Shown: piece after piece, positions 27,437-36,621 of the stretch
How the letters are laid out: each line of letters begins with the position of its first letter
Position numbering within the stretch: the stretch's first letter is position 1
Source: Rossellomorea aquimaris
GTDB taxonomy: Bacteria; Bacillota; Bacilli; Bacillales; Bacillaceae_B
Assembly: GCF_008180865.1 (NCBI RefSeq)
Contig: NZ_VTEX01000004.1
Location: 434,001-498,000, forward strand
Direction: 5' to 3'
Length of the DNA stretch: 64,000 bases
Translations under genes and position numbers: made by a program
Notes under the pieces: generated by a model
The model's database searches: none
What the model was told of the DNA's origin: nothing
The model's input: the letters and a program-made list of their open reading frames with translations, nothing else

Positions 27437-28414
27437 TTATAATCCACTGTAATGTTGCAGGTAGGATAATAACTCTTCCTGAACTTTTTGGGCATCATCC
27501 GGGGTCTTCATCCCTGCCGCAAGATTCCCTGCATTGACTAAGGACTCTTTCATGGAGGCAATGGAATCTTGCCCCACCTTGATTCCTTTTAGTTCCTTCA
27601 CTCCGGATTGAATGGTTTGAATCGTTTTTTCGTCAGGCGTTCCACCGATCATTCCACTGCTGCTCTCCATAGCTAATGTGTTGTAGAGCCTATTTCCCTT
27701 TTCCAAAAAGGATTTCTCTTCCTTTGAAGCATTTATTCCTTTAGCTCCAAATACAAAATCTTTCGCAAAAACGTCTACCCCTTGTTCTTTCAATTCTGCC
27801 CCAAGTGATTTGGCTGTTTCAAGATCTCCCGAAACACCCAATAAAAGAAAGAATTGTCCATCCTTTTCCACACTTGCGCTGCTCAACCCTTTTCCTGCTA
27901 AGCTGTCCTTCATGGCATTAAGAGATTCCTCTGTTGAAAACACACCGCCTTGAAGAATCGACGTTGAGAAATCCTGTAATTCAACTGCCGATACGGACTG
28001 CTTCCCTTCCGTATTTGCTTCTGCCGTCGTATCTTGCAACGTTGCCGCCGGCGTCGCTGGACCATCCGTTGTCGTAATGACTTTAAGCGTGCCGAACCCC
28101 AGCACAGCTCCTACCACTACCGCACCAATTATCGACATTAAAAGATTAACAGAATCCTGAAAAGGATTTTTGAATGACTTGGGCTTCTTTTTGTTCCCTG
28201 ACACATAATTGATTTTTTTGTATTCCTTAGGAGGCTGAGCTTCCTCATCGTCGGGTAGGATCCAATCGAATCCTTTGTCTTCCGCTTCTTCCCCGGCAGC
28301 TGCTTCAGTCTCCCCCAACTTCCAATCATAAACAAGAAGATCTTCGTTAAAATTTGTTTTTTCACCATTAATTTTAATAGATATCTTTTTATCTTCGTCT
28401 CTTTTATTATTCAT
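27437..28414 (-). CDS. spoIIB: SpoIIB, SPOR-domain sporulation protein
   Basis: SpoIIB localises to the sporulation septum and helps septal peptidoglycan thinning and engulfment. The 325-residue protein has a cytosolic N-terminus with ISIKINGEKTNF. One membrane helix follows (about residues 92-112), then an extracytoplasmic SPOR-like repeat region (GVFSTEESLNAMKDSLAGKG... FFLLLGVSGDLETAKSLG). This layout and its place between maf and the comC position match B. subtilis. The ATG at 28414 has AAGGAGGG eight bases upstream. Sequence conservation is low outside these features. Confidence 0.85.
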   Translation of the reverse strand: MNNKRDEDKKISIKINGEKTNFNEDLLVYDWKLGETEAAAGEEAEDKGFDWILPDDEEAQPPKEYKKINYVSGNKKKPKSFKNPFQDSVNLLMSIIGAVVVGAVLGFGTLKVITTTDGPATPAATLQDTTAEANTEGKQSVSAVELQDFSTSILQGGVFSTEESLNAMKDSLAGKGLSSASVEKDGQFFLLLGVSGDLETAKSLGAELKEQGVDVFAKDFVFGAKGINASKEEKSFLEKGNRLYNTLAMESSSGMIGGTPDEKTIQTIQSGVKELKGIKVGQDSIASMKESLVNAGNLAAGMKTPDDAQKVQEELLSYLQHYSGL

Positions 28415-28462
28415 CACCGCCACCCTCCTTCATCTATTTTTTTCCATGCTATCACATCCAAT

Positions 28463-28494
28463 AAAAAAAAGAACAAGACTTTTGTCGTCTTGTC
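28463..28494 (-). terminator. terminator of the type IV pilus operon
   Basis: On the minus strand GGACAAGAC and GTCTTGTTC form a nine-pair stem with a seven-base loop, followed by eight T. It lies 24 bases after the last pilus gene. Confidence 0.95.
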
Positions 28495-28517
28495 CTAACA
28501 GGTTTTCGTCAAATTTT

Positions 28518-28961
28518 TTAGTTTTTCTGCAGGGATTGAACTGAAAGGGTAGAAAACGGTATTTCTTCTTTATCTCCATCTACATTTGTACAGAGATTAT
28601 ACTCTTCCCCCCATAAACAGATGGATATCACACTCTCCCCATCAGCCATAACATAAGAGGATTCACCCGGTGCCATGACTGTTTTAGAATGCGGATCCAA
28701 GATCGGTTCAATCAATTGAGCATCTATCAATTCTTTATACGTAATCTTACCCGTTACCTTCTCTTGAAGCATGGCATCCTTCGCATAGTATTGCGCTGAA
28801 CTTTTCATCGTAAGGGCGTTTGCCACAAACGCCTGTTTCTTGGATTTTTCAATCAGGTTGTTTATCGCTAAGGTGGCAATGACAGCAATGATTCCCAGTA
28901 TGACAATCACAGCCAGTAATTCTACTAGAGTATATCCTTTTTCATTTTCACGCATTAACAT
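28518..28961 (-). CDS. type IV pilin-like protein (last gene of pilus operon)
   Basis: This 147-residue protein has a class III prepilin signal. The short basic/acidic leader ends EKG and is followed by YTLVELLAVIVILGIIAVIA, so cleavage after Gly gives Tyr1 with Glu5 present. A globular part with two cysteines (CLWGEEYNLC) follows, probably a disulphide loop. Two ATGs two codons apart are possible; the first is given. It starts eight bases after the pilO stop. It is likely a minor or alternative pilin. Confidence 0.85.
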   Translation of the reverse strand: MLMRENEKGYTLVELLAVIVILGIIAVIATLAINNLIEKSKKQAFVANALTMKSSAQYYAKDAMLQEKVTGKITYKELIDAQLIEPILDPHSKTVMAPGESSYVMADGESVISICLWGEEYNLCTNVDGDKEEIPFSTLSVQSLQKN

Positions 28962-28968
28962 CAGACCT

Positions 28969-29739
28969 TTAATTGGTATCTTGTTCTTCTGACTTTTGTT
29001 CAGGGAACTGCTGAAAAGGATTCTTTTTGTTTGACGGAGGAGGTGCATCGAGTTTTGGCAGCTCCGTTTCTAGTTCTACTAAACCAGGTAAATAAAAGGC
29101 GGATACAACTATATTCAATTGAATATTTTCAATTTCATCTTCGTATTGCTGTAATTCAGCCGGTCCGCTGAAAGAAATCTGTTCAACCTCTACGATACGA
29201 TGCAGCTCTTCTAATTTATTGATGAATTCCTCTATATGAAAATAGCTCTTTGCTTCTACAGAAATCGTGGCTGTCAGTTTTTGAAGGCCTTGTGGAAGGA
29301 CCACATCAGGTGCCGGATTCACTTCAGTGCCTTCTTCGGTAACTTCAACATCCGTTTGGGAAACATCATCCCCTGCGCCCAAGGGTTCAGTTGCAGGAAG
29401 ATCTATAACACCTTCCGTAAATTCAATGCTTGTGACAAAACTGTCCGAGACGATTTCTGCTTTTTCCAAATCGATTAGCAGCTGTTGAGTGAGAGGTTTA
29501 ACTGGAACCTTCTGTTGTAGTGAACTCGAATTTTCAAAGGAAGCCTGTTTAATGGAAGAAATCTTAGAATCCAATGCTTCAATCAGCTTCTTTTCCGTTT
29601 TGATTTCATTCAGTAGATTTTCCTTCTGATTTTTCACGGGTAGATAGTAGAACCATATTGCTCCGAGGATTAGGATTATTGCTATCACAATCGAAGTACT
29701 GATCAGTAACCATTCTCTTTTTTCGAATCGTATATTCAT
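28969..29739 (-). CDS. pilO: PilO-like type IV pilus alignment protein
   Basis: PilO is a bitopic protein of the inner-membrane alignment complex with PilM and PilN. The 256-residue product has a membrane helix at about residues 11-31, then a coiled coil (KNQKENLLNEIKTEKKLIEAL). A ferredoxin-like globular domain follows (VEAKSYFHIEEFINKLEEL), as in PilO/GspM. Its ATG overlaps the pilN stop as ATGA. Assignment rests on topology, size and order, since members diverge strongly. Confidence 0.82.
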   Translation of the reverse strand: MNIRFEKREWLLISTSIVIAIILILGAIWFYYLPVKNQKENLLNEIKTEKKLIEALDSKISSIKQASFENSSSLQQKVPVKPLTQQLLIDLEKAEIVSDSFVTSIEFTEGVIDLPATEPLGAGDDVSQTDVEVTEEGTEVNPAPDVVLPQGLQKLTATISVEAKSYFHIEEFINKLEELHRIVEVEQISFSGPAELQQYEDEIENIQLNIVVSAFYLPGLVELETELPKLDAPPPSNKKNPFQQFPEQKSEEQDTN

Positions 29740-30362
29740 TCCGAATCGCCTCCCTGCTCTTCGGAAGTTTCCTCTGTTTCCATTTCCTTTATCTCTGCTC
29801 TATTTAACGTTACTTCATACTGACCTATATACCTTGGTAAAATGGTCTCCGTATTAACGGCTGTTAAACTATCATTTTCAGAGATGGTTTCTGTAGTCAG
29901 CGACAATAAGGTTGCTTCCTGAATGTACCTGGATCCCTTCAGATGCGTTAAATAATACGCAGCTTCACTGCTTGTATCAAATTGAATCGAGAGTTGGATA
30001 CTCCCATCTTCCGCGTATGTAAATTCCTTCACGAAACCCCGCTCCGGCAGTATTTCGACCAGGTGATTCAAGACAGGCACAGTATCGATGGGGTAGCTTT
30101 CCGCCCAGCTGACTGCACTCTCCAATTGTACCCAGGCATCCGATGATTCAAAATCAGAAATGCTTTGCTCTTTTTCCGCTCTGAGCTGCTTGGTACCCTG
30201 TAATTCCGTCGTCAGGACGTCCACATCTTTTCCGATATTCGCAGCAAGAAATAATAGAATCATAAGAGCAAGGATTCCGACGGATAGCACACCGATAACC
30301 ACATACACCCACTGACGGCTTCCTTTTTCATTTTGAGGTAATAAATTGATATCGACGAGCAC
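29736..30362 (-). CDS. pilN: PilN-like type IV pilus assembly protein
   Basis: PilN binds cytoplasmic PilM through its N-terminal peptide and PilO through its periplasmic part. The 208-residue protein starts MLVDINLLPQNEKG, and the INLLP motif is the PilM-binding signature. One helix (about residues 20-42) and a coiled-coil/ferredoxin-like part follow. The GTG start overlaps the pilM stop as TAGTG. Confidence 0.9.
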   Translation of the reverse strand: MLVDINLLPQNEKGSRQWVYVVIGVLSVGILALMILLFLAANIGKDVDVLTTELQGTKQLRAEKEQSISDFESSDAWVQLESAVSWAESYPIDTVPVLNHLVEILPERGFVKEFTYAEDGSIQLSIQFDTSSEAAYYLTHLKGSRYIQEATLLSLTTETISENDSLTAVNTETILPRYIGQYEVTLNRAEIKEMETEETSEEQGGDSE

Positions 30363-31324
30363 TATATCACCTCTTTCAACCCTAAACCAATAGCGAGTAA
30401 AAACGCACTCGATAGTTCTTCATTGGTGTAGGCGTCGCGTGCAGCGGTTGGCACCTTGATAATGTCGATTTCAAACCGTTCTGATAAAAGGGTCTGGATA
30501 TCCCCTACCATGGGATGGTCACCGGTTACGTATACTTTATTAATCATTGCTTCATCATTTGTAAGTGTATATCGGTAAAAGCTGATGACTTTGTCGATTT
30601 CTTTCATCACGTCATCAAATTGAAGGGATTGGAGATCATTGTGATACATCCTCTCATCCATCACTTCCCGATCCTCACCTAATCCGATTGGCCTGAAAAA
30701 TACAGGCTGATGATCATGGAAGATGGACACGGTCACATTAGCCTGATTGAAATAGAGGAGCATTTCATGGTCTTCTTTACGAGTTAAATCCAAAGAGTGT
30801 ACGTATCTATAAAAGGCAAGTGGACTAATATCAGCCACAACCGGCTTTAAATGGGCATCAGTCAAGAGCTGCTGATATTCCATGACAATATCCTCCGGTG
30901 CCGCCACCAGGATGATTTCTTTCTTGTCTCCTTTATTTCCTACAACCACCACATCAAATACCGGGTTCTCAAAAGGCAGGTGTATACTCGTCCCGATTTC
31001 CATAAACAAGTGGCTCTTCACCTCATCTTCCTCAATATCGGATGATATCTCCATCTTCCTGATGATCATCTGAGTATTCGGAACGATGAATTGAACTTCC
31101 CTCTTTTTGATTCCCCAATCGAGGACACACTCTTCCAACAGTGCTTGAAAAGCTTCTTTTTCAATGATTTTGCCATCTGAGATCATCCCGTCAGCAATTC
31201 GTTTCTCTCCAAAATGGTGAATATGTAAAGGAGAAACAGATTTCAATTCTACAAATCGAATCCATTGATCACTGATGACGATATTGATTTTATTTTTATT
31301 CTTATTGAAGAGACGTGATAACAT
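30362..31324 (-). CDS. pilM: PilM-like actin-fold ATPase
   Basis: PilM is a cytosolic actin-like protein that binds the PilN tail and couples the pilus motor to the alignment complex. The 320-residue protein shows the PilM outline: an N-terminal IVISDQWIRFVELK strand pair, a middle IIRKMEI segment and C-terminal DEAMINKVYVTGDHPM with AIGLGLK. It is about 30 residues shorter than typical Gram-negative PilM. It opens the pilM-pilN-pilO block, 14 bases after pilD. Confidence 0.87.
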   Translation of the reverse strand: MLSRLFNKNKNKINIVISDQWIRFVELKSVSPLHIHHFGEKRIADGMISDGKIIEKEAFQALLEECVLDWGIKKREVQFIVPNTQMIIRKMEISSDIEEDEVKSHLFMEIGTSIHLPFENPVFDVVVVGNKGDKKEIILVAAPEDIVMEYQQLLTDAHLKPVVADISPLAFYRYVHSLDLTRKEDHEMLLYFNQANVTVSIFHDHQPVFFRPIGLGEDREVMDERMYHNDLQSLQFDDVMKEIDKVISFYRYTLTNDEAMINKVYVTGDHPMVGDIQTLLSERFEIDIIKVPTAARDAYTNEELSSAFLLAIGLGLKEVI

Positions 31325-31338
31325 CTTGAATGACCCCT

Positions 31339-32082
31339 TTAGCTATATAAAGAAAAATACCAATGCAGGATTGGCTGGTGAAAGAAGTATGCTGCGAGTG
31401 TGCCTATTACGATATATGGACCGAAAGCAATGGGTTGCCCTTTCTTGTACAAGCCAAGCATCAGGCCTGTAATACCAGCGACCGCCCCAAAAAGGGTAGC
31501 GAGGAAAAAGGAAAAAAGCATCACCTTGACCCCCACGACGAAACCAATGACAGCGAATAATTTGATATCACCGCCGCCCATTCCTCCCTTGCTGATGATG
31601 GCAATCAGAAGAAGCAGGCAAAAGCCGGTAATGCTACCCCCGACGCTGTCCCACCACGGGTTTAACGGGATGAATATTCGTTCTATAATAAATAAAACTG
31701 AAAAAAACAACAGCACTTTATCGGGAATGACCATATATTTCAGGTCACTGACCGTGATGATCATGAACAGGGAGACGAGAGTAAGAGCGACAACCAGCTC
31801 CGGCTGTATGCCTAAAATAATATAAGAAAGTAAGAATAACAGTCCGGTAGTTAATTCCATCAATGGATAAAGAGGAGAAATGCGCCCCTTACACTGAGCG
31901 CATTTTCCACCTTGCATAATATAGGATAGTACTGGTATCAGTTCCTTGGCCGTCAGCGTGTGCCGGCAGTACGGGCAGGCTGATCTTGGTTTGACGATTG
32001 ACTTTTTGAGCGGTATCCGGAGGCCGACTACGTTGTAGAAGGAGCCTAGGAGGAGACCGTAAGAAAAAATAATAACAATCAT
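31339..32082 (-). CDS. pilD: prepilin peptidase PilD/ComC
   Basis: This enzyme cuts class III leader peptides of pilins and methylates the new N-terminus. The 247-residue polytopic protein has the zinc-binding cysteines Cys36, Cys39, Cys61 and Cys64 (CPYC/CAQC). The two catalytic aspartates are Asp113 (VSDLKYMVIPD) and Asp172 (GMGGGDIKL). In B. subtilis the enzyme at this chromosomal site is ComC, needed for competence pseudopili. Here it is embedded in a pilus operon and probably serves both systems. Confidence 0.95.
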   Translation of the reverse strand: MIVIIFSYGLLLGSFYNVVGLRIPLKKSIVKPRSACPYCRHTLTAKELIPVLSYIMQGGKCAQCKGRISPLYPLMELTTGLLFLLSYIILGIQPELVVALTLVSLFMIITVSDLKYMVIPDKVLLFFSVLFIIERIFIPLNPWWDSVGGSITGFCLLLLIAIISKGGMGGGDIKLFAVIGFVVGVKVMLFSFFLATLFGAVAGITGLMLGLYKKGQPIAFGPYIVIGTLAAYFFHQPILHWYFSLYS

Positions 32083-32092
32083 TATAATTTTA

Positions 32093-32563
32093 TTAATCGT
32101 CTGATTCTTTGTCAGCGTCTGACGGATTTAATACTACTGTAGATCGTTCTATATCATCAGGATTTCCATTTAAATGGGTTCCTCCACCGCTACCTACTAA
32201 TGTTACTGAATAAGAGTAATTTCCCGTACCTGCATTTTTAGTTACAGTCACAACACTCTTATCTTTGTCATATCCACTACCATCAGAAGGGTTATCGAAT
32301 TCTTCAAGGTAACCGTTTGTGATTAAATCTGCCATTTTAATATTTCCTGTTGTGTTCGAATCTGCTGTAACCGCCAACCTAGCCCCACTCACCATCTGCT
32401 GAGCATTCGCAATATGAGCATCCTTCTTCGAGTTATTGATCAACCCACCAATACTAGGAATTGCAATCGCAGCGATAATTCCTAAAATAACGACAACAGC
32501 AAGTAATTCGATAAGCGTCAATCCGCGCTCATTTTTCAGTCTTTGACCCATCTTCTTTAACAT
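32093..32563 (-). CDS. pilA: major type IV pilin candidate PilA
   Basis: This 156-residue prepilin has a basic leader MLKKMGQRLKNERG and then LTLIELLAVVVILGIIAAIA, so the mature protein would start with Leu and keep Glu5. The globular domain has no cysteine and ends in a Ser/Asp-rich acidic tail. It is probably the major subunit: it has its own long upstream gap with a candidate promoter, a strong AGGAGG site and a position between pilC and pilD. Confidence 0.88.
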   Translation of the reverse strand: MLKKMGQRLKNERGLTLIELLAVVVILGIIAAIAIPSIGGLINNSKKDAHIANAQQMVSGARLAVTADSNTTGNIKMADLITNGYLEEFDNPSDGSGYDKDKSVVTVTKNAGTGNYSYSVTLVGSGGGTHLNGNPDDIERSTVVLNPSDADKESDD

Positions 32564-32599
32564 GGTAATTCCTCCTGTTTATATATCTTTTACTAAAAA

Positions 32600-32621
32600 C
32601 TAGTAATCTAGTACTAGTATA
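32600..32621 (-). promoter_or_regulatory. candidate pilA promoter with three TACTAG words
   Basis: On the minus strand TACTAG occurs three times (plus-strand CTAGTA at 32600, 32608 and 32614). The first overlaps a TATACT -10 hexamer (rc at 32616-32621), preceded directly by TG. No good -35 is visible at 17 bases. The words could bind a regulator. Confidence 0.4.
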
Positions 32622-32673
32622 CAACACTCATCCGACAAAAAAATCATATTTTTTGTAAAATTATAGGTATTTT

Positions 32674-33885
32674 CTAATAGTTTTGAACATTATTAAAGAT
32701 TTCGAACATCGGAACGAGAATCGAAGTGACGATGGTCCCGACCAATCCTGCCAGCATGACGATCATGAGTGGTTCAATCAATGATTTCAGACGATCCGTG
32801 GCACTTTCCACTTCTTTTTCATAGAAGTCTGCGACCTTCGCAAGCATCGAGTCCAGGGACCCTGTCTCTTCTCCTATGGCGATCATTTGCGTCACCAATG
32901 GAGGAAAAGCCCAATGCCGTTTCATCGGGTCTGTTAGGGACGTCCCCTTCTCCAATGACCTGCGGGATTCGCCGATCACACGGGCCACCACTTCATTTTC
33001 CACAACCTTTTCAACAATCGCTAATGCCTGCAAAATAGGGACTGAGCTTGAAAATAATGAACTAAGCGTTCGTGTCATTCTCGCGAGTACCGCTTTTTGC
33101 AGCATCTTCCCGAAAATCGGCACTCTCAGGATGGCATAATCAAGATAATACTTCGATCGTTTGTCTTTTCTTAACATGGCCAGAGTGATAGCAATGAATA
33201 CAAAAAACAAAATGATGATGTACCAGAACTTTTGCATGAATTCACTTGAAGCAATAACAAATTGTGTGATGGCTGGCAATTCGCCTCCGAAATCGGACAG
33301 CATATTCACGAAGGTCGGCACAACGGCAGCCAGCAGGAATATGACGACACCGATGGCAATAACGCCGACAACCATAGGGTAAGCTAACGCCGAAATGATT
33401 TTCTGTTTCGTGATATGCTGCTTTTCATAATGAGTGGCGAGCCCTTCCAATGTTTCATCCAGGCTGCCTGACGCTTCCCCGGCCTTCAGCATATTGATCA
33501 GCATCGGTTCAAAAATCTTCTTGTTACGGGAGAAGGCTTCCGATAACGGATTCCCGTCCCGCAATTCATCTTCGATTTCCGTAAGTGCTTTGCCGAGTGC
33601 CTTACTCTCCGTCTGCTCGGCCAGAATATGAGTCGAATCAACCACTGTAACCCCGGCTTGAAGAAGGGTCGCAAACTGTCGCAAAAAAATAACAAGATGC
33701 TGTAACTTCACCGGATTTCCGATCGTTATGTCTTTGGTCATGAGTGTCTCAGGCATTTCCAGGATTTCAATGACCCTTACTTCCTGCTTCTTCAACTGAA
33801 TGAGGGCATCCTTCTTTGATGTGGCCGTGATGATGCCCGATTTCTTTCCTTTTTGGTCCCTGCCTGTGTACTTATAACGTCCCAT
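32674..33885 (-). CDS. pilC: type IV pilus platform protein PilC
   Basis: PilC is the inner-membrane platform on which PilB and PilT act. The 403-residue protein has the family layout: an N-terminal YKYTGRDQKGKKSGII segment and two GspF domains. Motifs such as FLRQFATLLQAGV and PPLVTQMIAIGEETGSLD are visible. Three membrane helices lie near residues 170-190, 218-238 and 375-395. Its stop is followed on the minus strand by an A/T-only hairpin that could weaken readthrough into pilA. It begins one base from the end of pilT. Confidence 0.95.
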   Translation of the reverse strand: MGRYKYTGRDQKGKKSGIITATSKKDALIQLKKQEVRVIEILEMPETLMTKDITIGNPVKLQHLVIFLRQFATLLQAGVTVVDSTHILAEQTESKALGKALTEIEDELRDGNPLSEAFSRNKKIFEPMLINMLKAGEASGSLDETLEGLATHYEKQHITKQKIISALAYPMVVGVIAIGVVIFLLAAVVPTFVNMLSDFGGELPAITQFVIASSEFMQKFWYIIILFFVFIAITLAMLRKDKRSKYYLDYAILRVPIFGKMLQKAVLARMTRTLSSLFSSSVPILQALAIVEKVVENEVVARVIGESRRSLEKGTSLTDPMKRHWAFPPLVTQMIAIGEETGSLDSMLAKVADFYEKEVESATDRLKSLIEPLMIVMLAGLVGTIVTSILVPMFEIFNNVQNY

Positions 33886-34938
33886 CTATTGAGGAATCTC
33901 CTCTCTGCTATAAGGAAACGCCATTTCCTTTGAAATGATGCCACTCTCATAAAGCTTTATCACACTGTCGCTCATGATGTGCATGCCTGAAGTTTTGGAC
34001 GTCTGCATAACATTTTGAATTTGGTGGACCTTTTCTGAACGGATCAAATTGGCAATTGCTGCATTATTCATCAGGAGCTCTGTCGCGGCCCTTCTTCCTT
34101 TTTTATCTACCGTGGCAAACAATCTCTGTGAAAGGATCCCGACAAGGACCGATGCCAATTGAACGCGGATTTGTGACTGCTGCTCCGGCGGGAAGACGTC
34201 TACGATTCGCTCGATGGTGGCCGGGGCACTGGATGTATGAAGTGTCGCCAGAACAAGGTGTCCGGTTTCCGCTGCCGTTATGGCAGTATGTATCGTCTCC
34301 AGGTCCCTCATTTCCCCTACGAGAATAATATCCGGATCCTGTCTCAAGGCACTTCTCAAGCCTTTTGAAAATGACCTTGTATCAAATCCCACTTCCCGCT
34401 GATCGATGATGCATGCCCCGTGCTTGTGCAGGTATTCGATGGGGTCTTCCAAGGTAATGATATGCTTCCTCATTTTCCGGTTCATATAATCCACGATGGA
34501 TGCCAACGTGGTCGACTTTCCACTTCCTGTTGGTCCGGTAACAAGGAAAAGACCCTGTGGTTTTTCAGCAATCGCCTTCAATGCATGGGGGAGAAATAAT
34601 TCCTCCATTGTAGGGATGGAAGTCGGAATGACACGTATGGCCAAAGATATGCATGATCGTTGTTTGAATGCATTCACCCTGAACCTTGAAACGCCCGGGA
34701 TTCCATAGGAAAAGTCCAATTCACCCACTTCTTCAAAGGCAGGATACATCGTTTCAGAAATGATGGCCTTTGCCATCATTTCCGTGTTATCAGGCAGCAA
34801 ATTTTCTTTACCGAACCTTTTAAGGTCTCCATGTATCCGGAAGATAGGAGGTGAGCCGACTGTAAGATGGATATCGGACGCGCCCAGCTCGAAAGCAGAC
34901 TTTAGAAGATAATCAACTTTTTCTTTCAATTCATTCAC
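33886..34938 (-). CDS. pilT: type IV pilus retraction ATPase PilT
   Basis: PilT powers pilus retraction and twitching. The 350-residue protein has the N-terminal PAS-like domain (GASDIHLTVGSPPIFR), Walker A GPTGSGKST (residues 135-143), the Asp box ITLEDPIEY, Walker B IILVGEMRD, the His box HLVLATLHT and the C-terminal AIANLIRSEKV helix, which corresponds to the PilT-specific AIRNLIRE motif. Its presence indicates a retractable pilus rather than a competence pseudopilus. It overlaps neither neighbour but is adjacent to both. Confidence 0.97.
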   Translation of the reverse strand: MNELKEKVDYLLKSAFELGASDIHLTVGSPPIFRIHGDLKRFGKENLLPDNTEMMAKAIISETMYPAFEEVGELDFSYGIPGVSRFRVNAFKQRSCISLAIRVIPTSIPTMEELFLPHALKAIAEKPQGLFLVTGPTGSGKSTTLASIVDYMNRKMRKHIITLEDPIEYLHKHGACIIDQREVGFDTRSFSKGLRSALRQDPDIILVGEMRDLETIHTAITAAETGHLVLATLHTSSAPATIERIVDVFPPEQQSQIRVQLASVLVGILSQRLFATVDKKGRRAATELLMNNAAIANLIRSEKVHQIQNVMQTSKTSGMHIMSDSVIKLYESGIISKEMAFPYSREEIPQ

Positions 34939-36600
34939 CTACTCTGAAATCGCTACTCTTAATACTTCTTCGGTCGTGGTCATGCCCTGCTTCACTTTCA
35001 GCAAGCCGTCATCGATTAAGAAGATTGTTTTATTCCGTACGGCATGCTCCCTTAACTTGGAGAAGGGTTCGTTGTTCAGAATGACCTTCTTCATGTCATC
35101 ATTCATGACGAGGACCTCATGAATGGCAATCCGGCCTTTGTATCCTGTCATATTACAGGAAGAGCAACCCTGCCCTCTCGTAATGGTCTCGATCTTCATC
35201 CCCCTTTTGGCGAATATCTCAATTTCCCGTTTGGTCGCCGCCATCTCTTGTTTGCAATCACGGCAAACTTTCCTGATCAAGCGTTGAGCCACGACCCCGC
35301 TCAGTGAAGAAGCAACTAAAAATGGTTCTACACCCATATCCAGTAGTCTCGTCACCGTACTGATTGAGTCATTGGTATGGATGGTGCTCAACACGAGATG
35401 TCCAGTTAAGGAAGCCCGTATGGAGACTTCAACAGTCTCCCTGTCCCGAATTTCCCCGACCATGATGATATTCGGATCCTGACGCAAAATGGCACGCAGC
35501 CCCTTGGCAAAGGTCAAGCCGACATTCTGATTCACACCGATCTGATTGATGCCTTCCAGCTGATACTCAACGGGATCCTCGATCGTAATAATGTTCACTT
35601 CTTCACTGTTGAGATGATTCAAGGCTGCATATAAAGTGGAAGACTTCCCCGAACCGGTTGGTCCCGTGATGAGAACAATCCCTGTCGGCTGCTGGATCAT
35701 CTTCATGAACCTCTGTTGATTTACTTTGTTGAAACCCAGTTTTGACAGGTCATTCAGGCTCGAACCTAAATCCAGAATCCTCAACACTATTTTCTCTCCA
35801 TAGACCGTCGGCAAAGTCGACACACGCAGATCGATAGGATGAAAGTCGATATTCACTTTGATTCGTCCGTCCTGAGGCACCCTGAATTCGGTTATGTCGA
35901 GATTCGCCATGATTTTAAGCCTGGCAATCAGCATACTCTGCATGTGCTTCGGGAGATTTCTTTCGTTTCTAAGAATGCCGTCCACCCGGTAACGTATGAC
36001 GACTTTGGTTTCCTGGGGGTCAATATGTATATCGCTAGCTTTTTGGGTCACCGCATTTGAAAGGATTCCGTTCACTAATCGAACGATGGGTGAATCGGAA
36101 TCCACCACCGTATTTTCTTCTACTCTATTTTGATCCCGATTCTCCTGGAAAAGGTCTTCAAATCCATCCTCTAAGTCATAAAACTTATTGATGACTTTCA
36201 AAATATCATCCTTGGTCGCAATCGCTGTCTCGATTTGAAAGCCTGTGGCCAAACGCAGATCCTCGATGGCGTAAAAGTCCAACGGGTCGCTCATCGCGAC
36301 GAAAAGCCTATCCCCTTCTTTTTTGAGTGGGATCATCAAGTTCCGCTTAGCCGAATCTTTAGGAATCAAGTGGAATAAGTTCGTTTCAAAGGGGTATCTG
36401 TATAAGCTGACATGGGGAATTCCCAATTGAAATTCCAATACTTCAATCAACTGCTGCTCTGTAATATATCCCCTTTGAAGCAGGGCATCCCCCAACTTCT
36501 GCCCTTTCGCTTTATCTTTCAGGGTATCTTGTAACTGGGATTCGGATATGATTCCTGCTTCAACGAGCAGGTCTCCAAGTCTCTTTCTAATCGTGGTCAC
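34939..36600 (-). CDS. pilB: type IV pilus extension ATPase PilB with MshEN domain
   Basis: PilB drives pilus assembly. The 553-residue protein has two N-terminal MshEN-type repeats (residues 7-30 beginning RLGDLL, and 35-58 beginning KLGDAL and ending with Gln58). The catalytic core follows, with Walker A GPTGSGKS (313-320), the Asp box, Walker B and His box HLVLSTIHTND. A CRDC...CSSC zinc site lies near 445-485. Such N-terminal repeats bind c-di-GMP in MshE. A GTG start has GGGTGA upstream. It heads the core pilus block. Confidence 0.96.
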   Translation of the reverse strand: MTTIRKRLGDLLVEAGIISESQLQDTLKDKAKGQKLGDALLQRGYITEQQLIEVLEFQLGIPHVSLYRYPFETNLFHLIPKDSAKRNLMIPLKKEGDRLFVAMSDPLDFYAIEDLRLATGFQIETAIATKDDILKVINKFYDLEDGFEDLFQENRDQNRVEENTVVDSDSPIVRLVNGILSNAVTQKASDIHIDPQETKVVIRYRVDGILRNERNLPKHMQSMLIARLKIMANLDITEFRVPQDGRIKVNIDFHPIDLRVSTLPTVYGEKIVLRILDLGSSLNDLSKLGFNKVNQQRFMKMIQQPTGIVLITGPTGSGKSSTLYAALNHLNSEEVNIITIEDPVEYQLEGINQIGVNQNVGLTFAKGLRAILRQDPNIIMVGEIRDRETVEVSIRASLTGHLVLSTIHTNDSISTVTRLLDMGVEPFLVASSLSGVVAQRLIRKVCRDCKQEMAATKREIEIFAKRGMKIETITRGQGCSSCNMTGYKGRIAIHEVLVMNDDMKKVILNNEPFSKLREHAVRNKTIFLIDDGLLKVKQGMTTTEEVLRVAISE

Positions 36601-36621
36601 ATTATCACCCGCTTTTACGAC

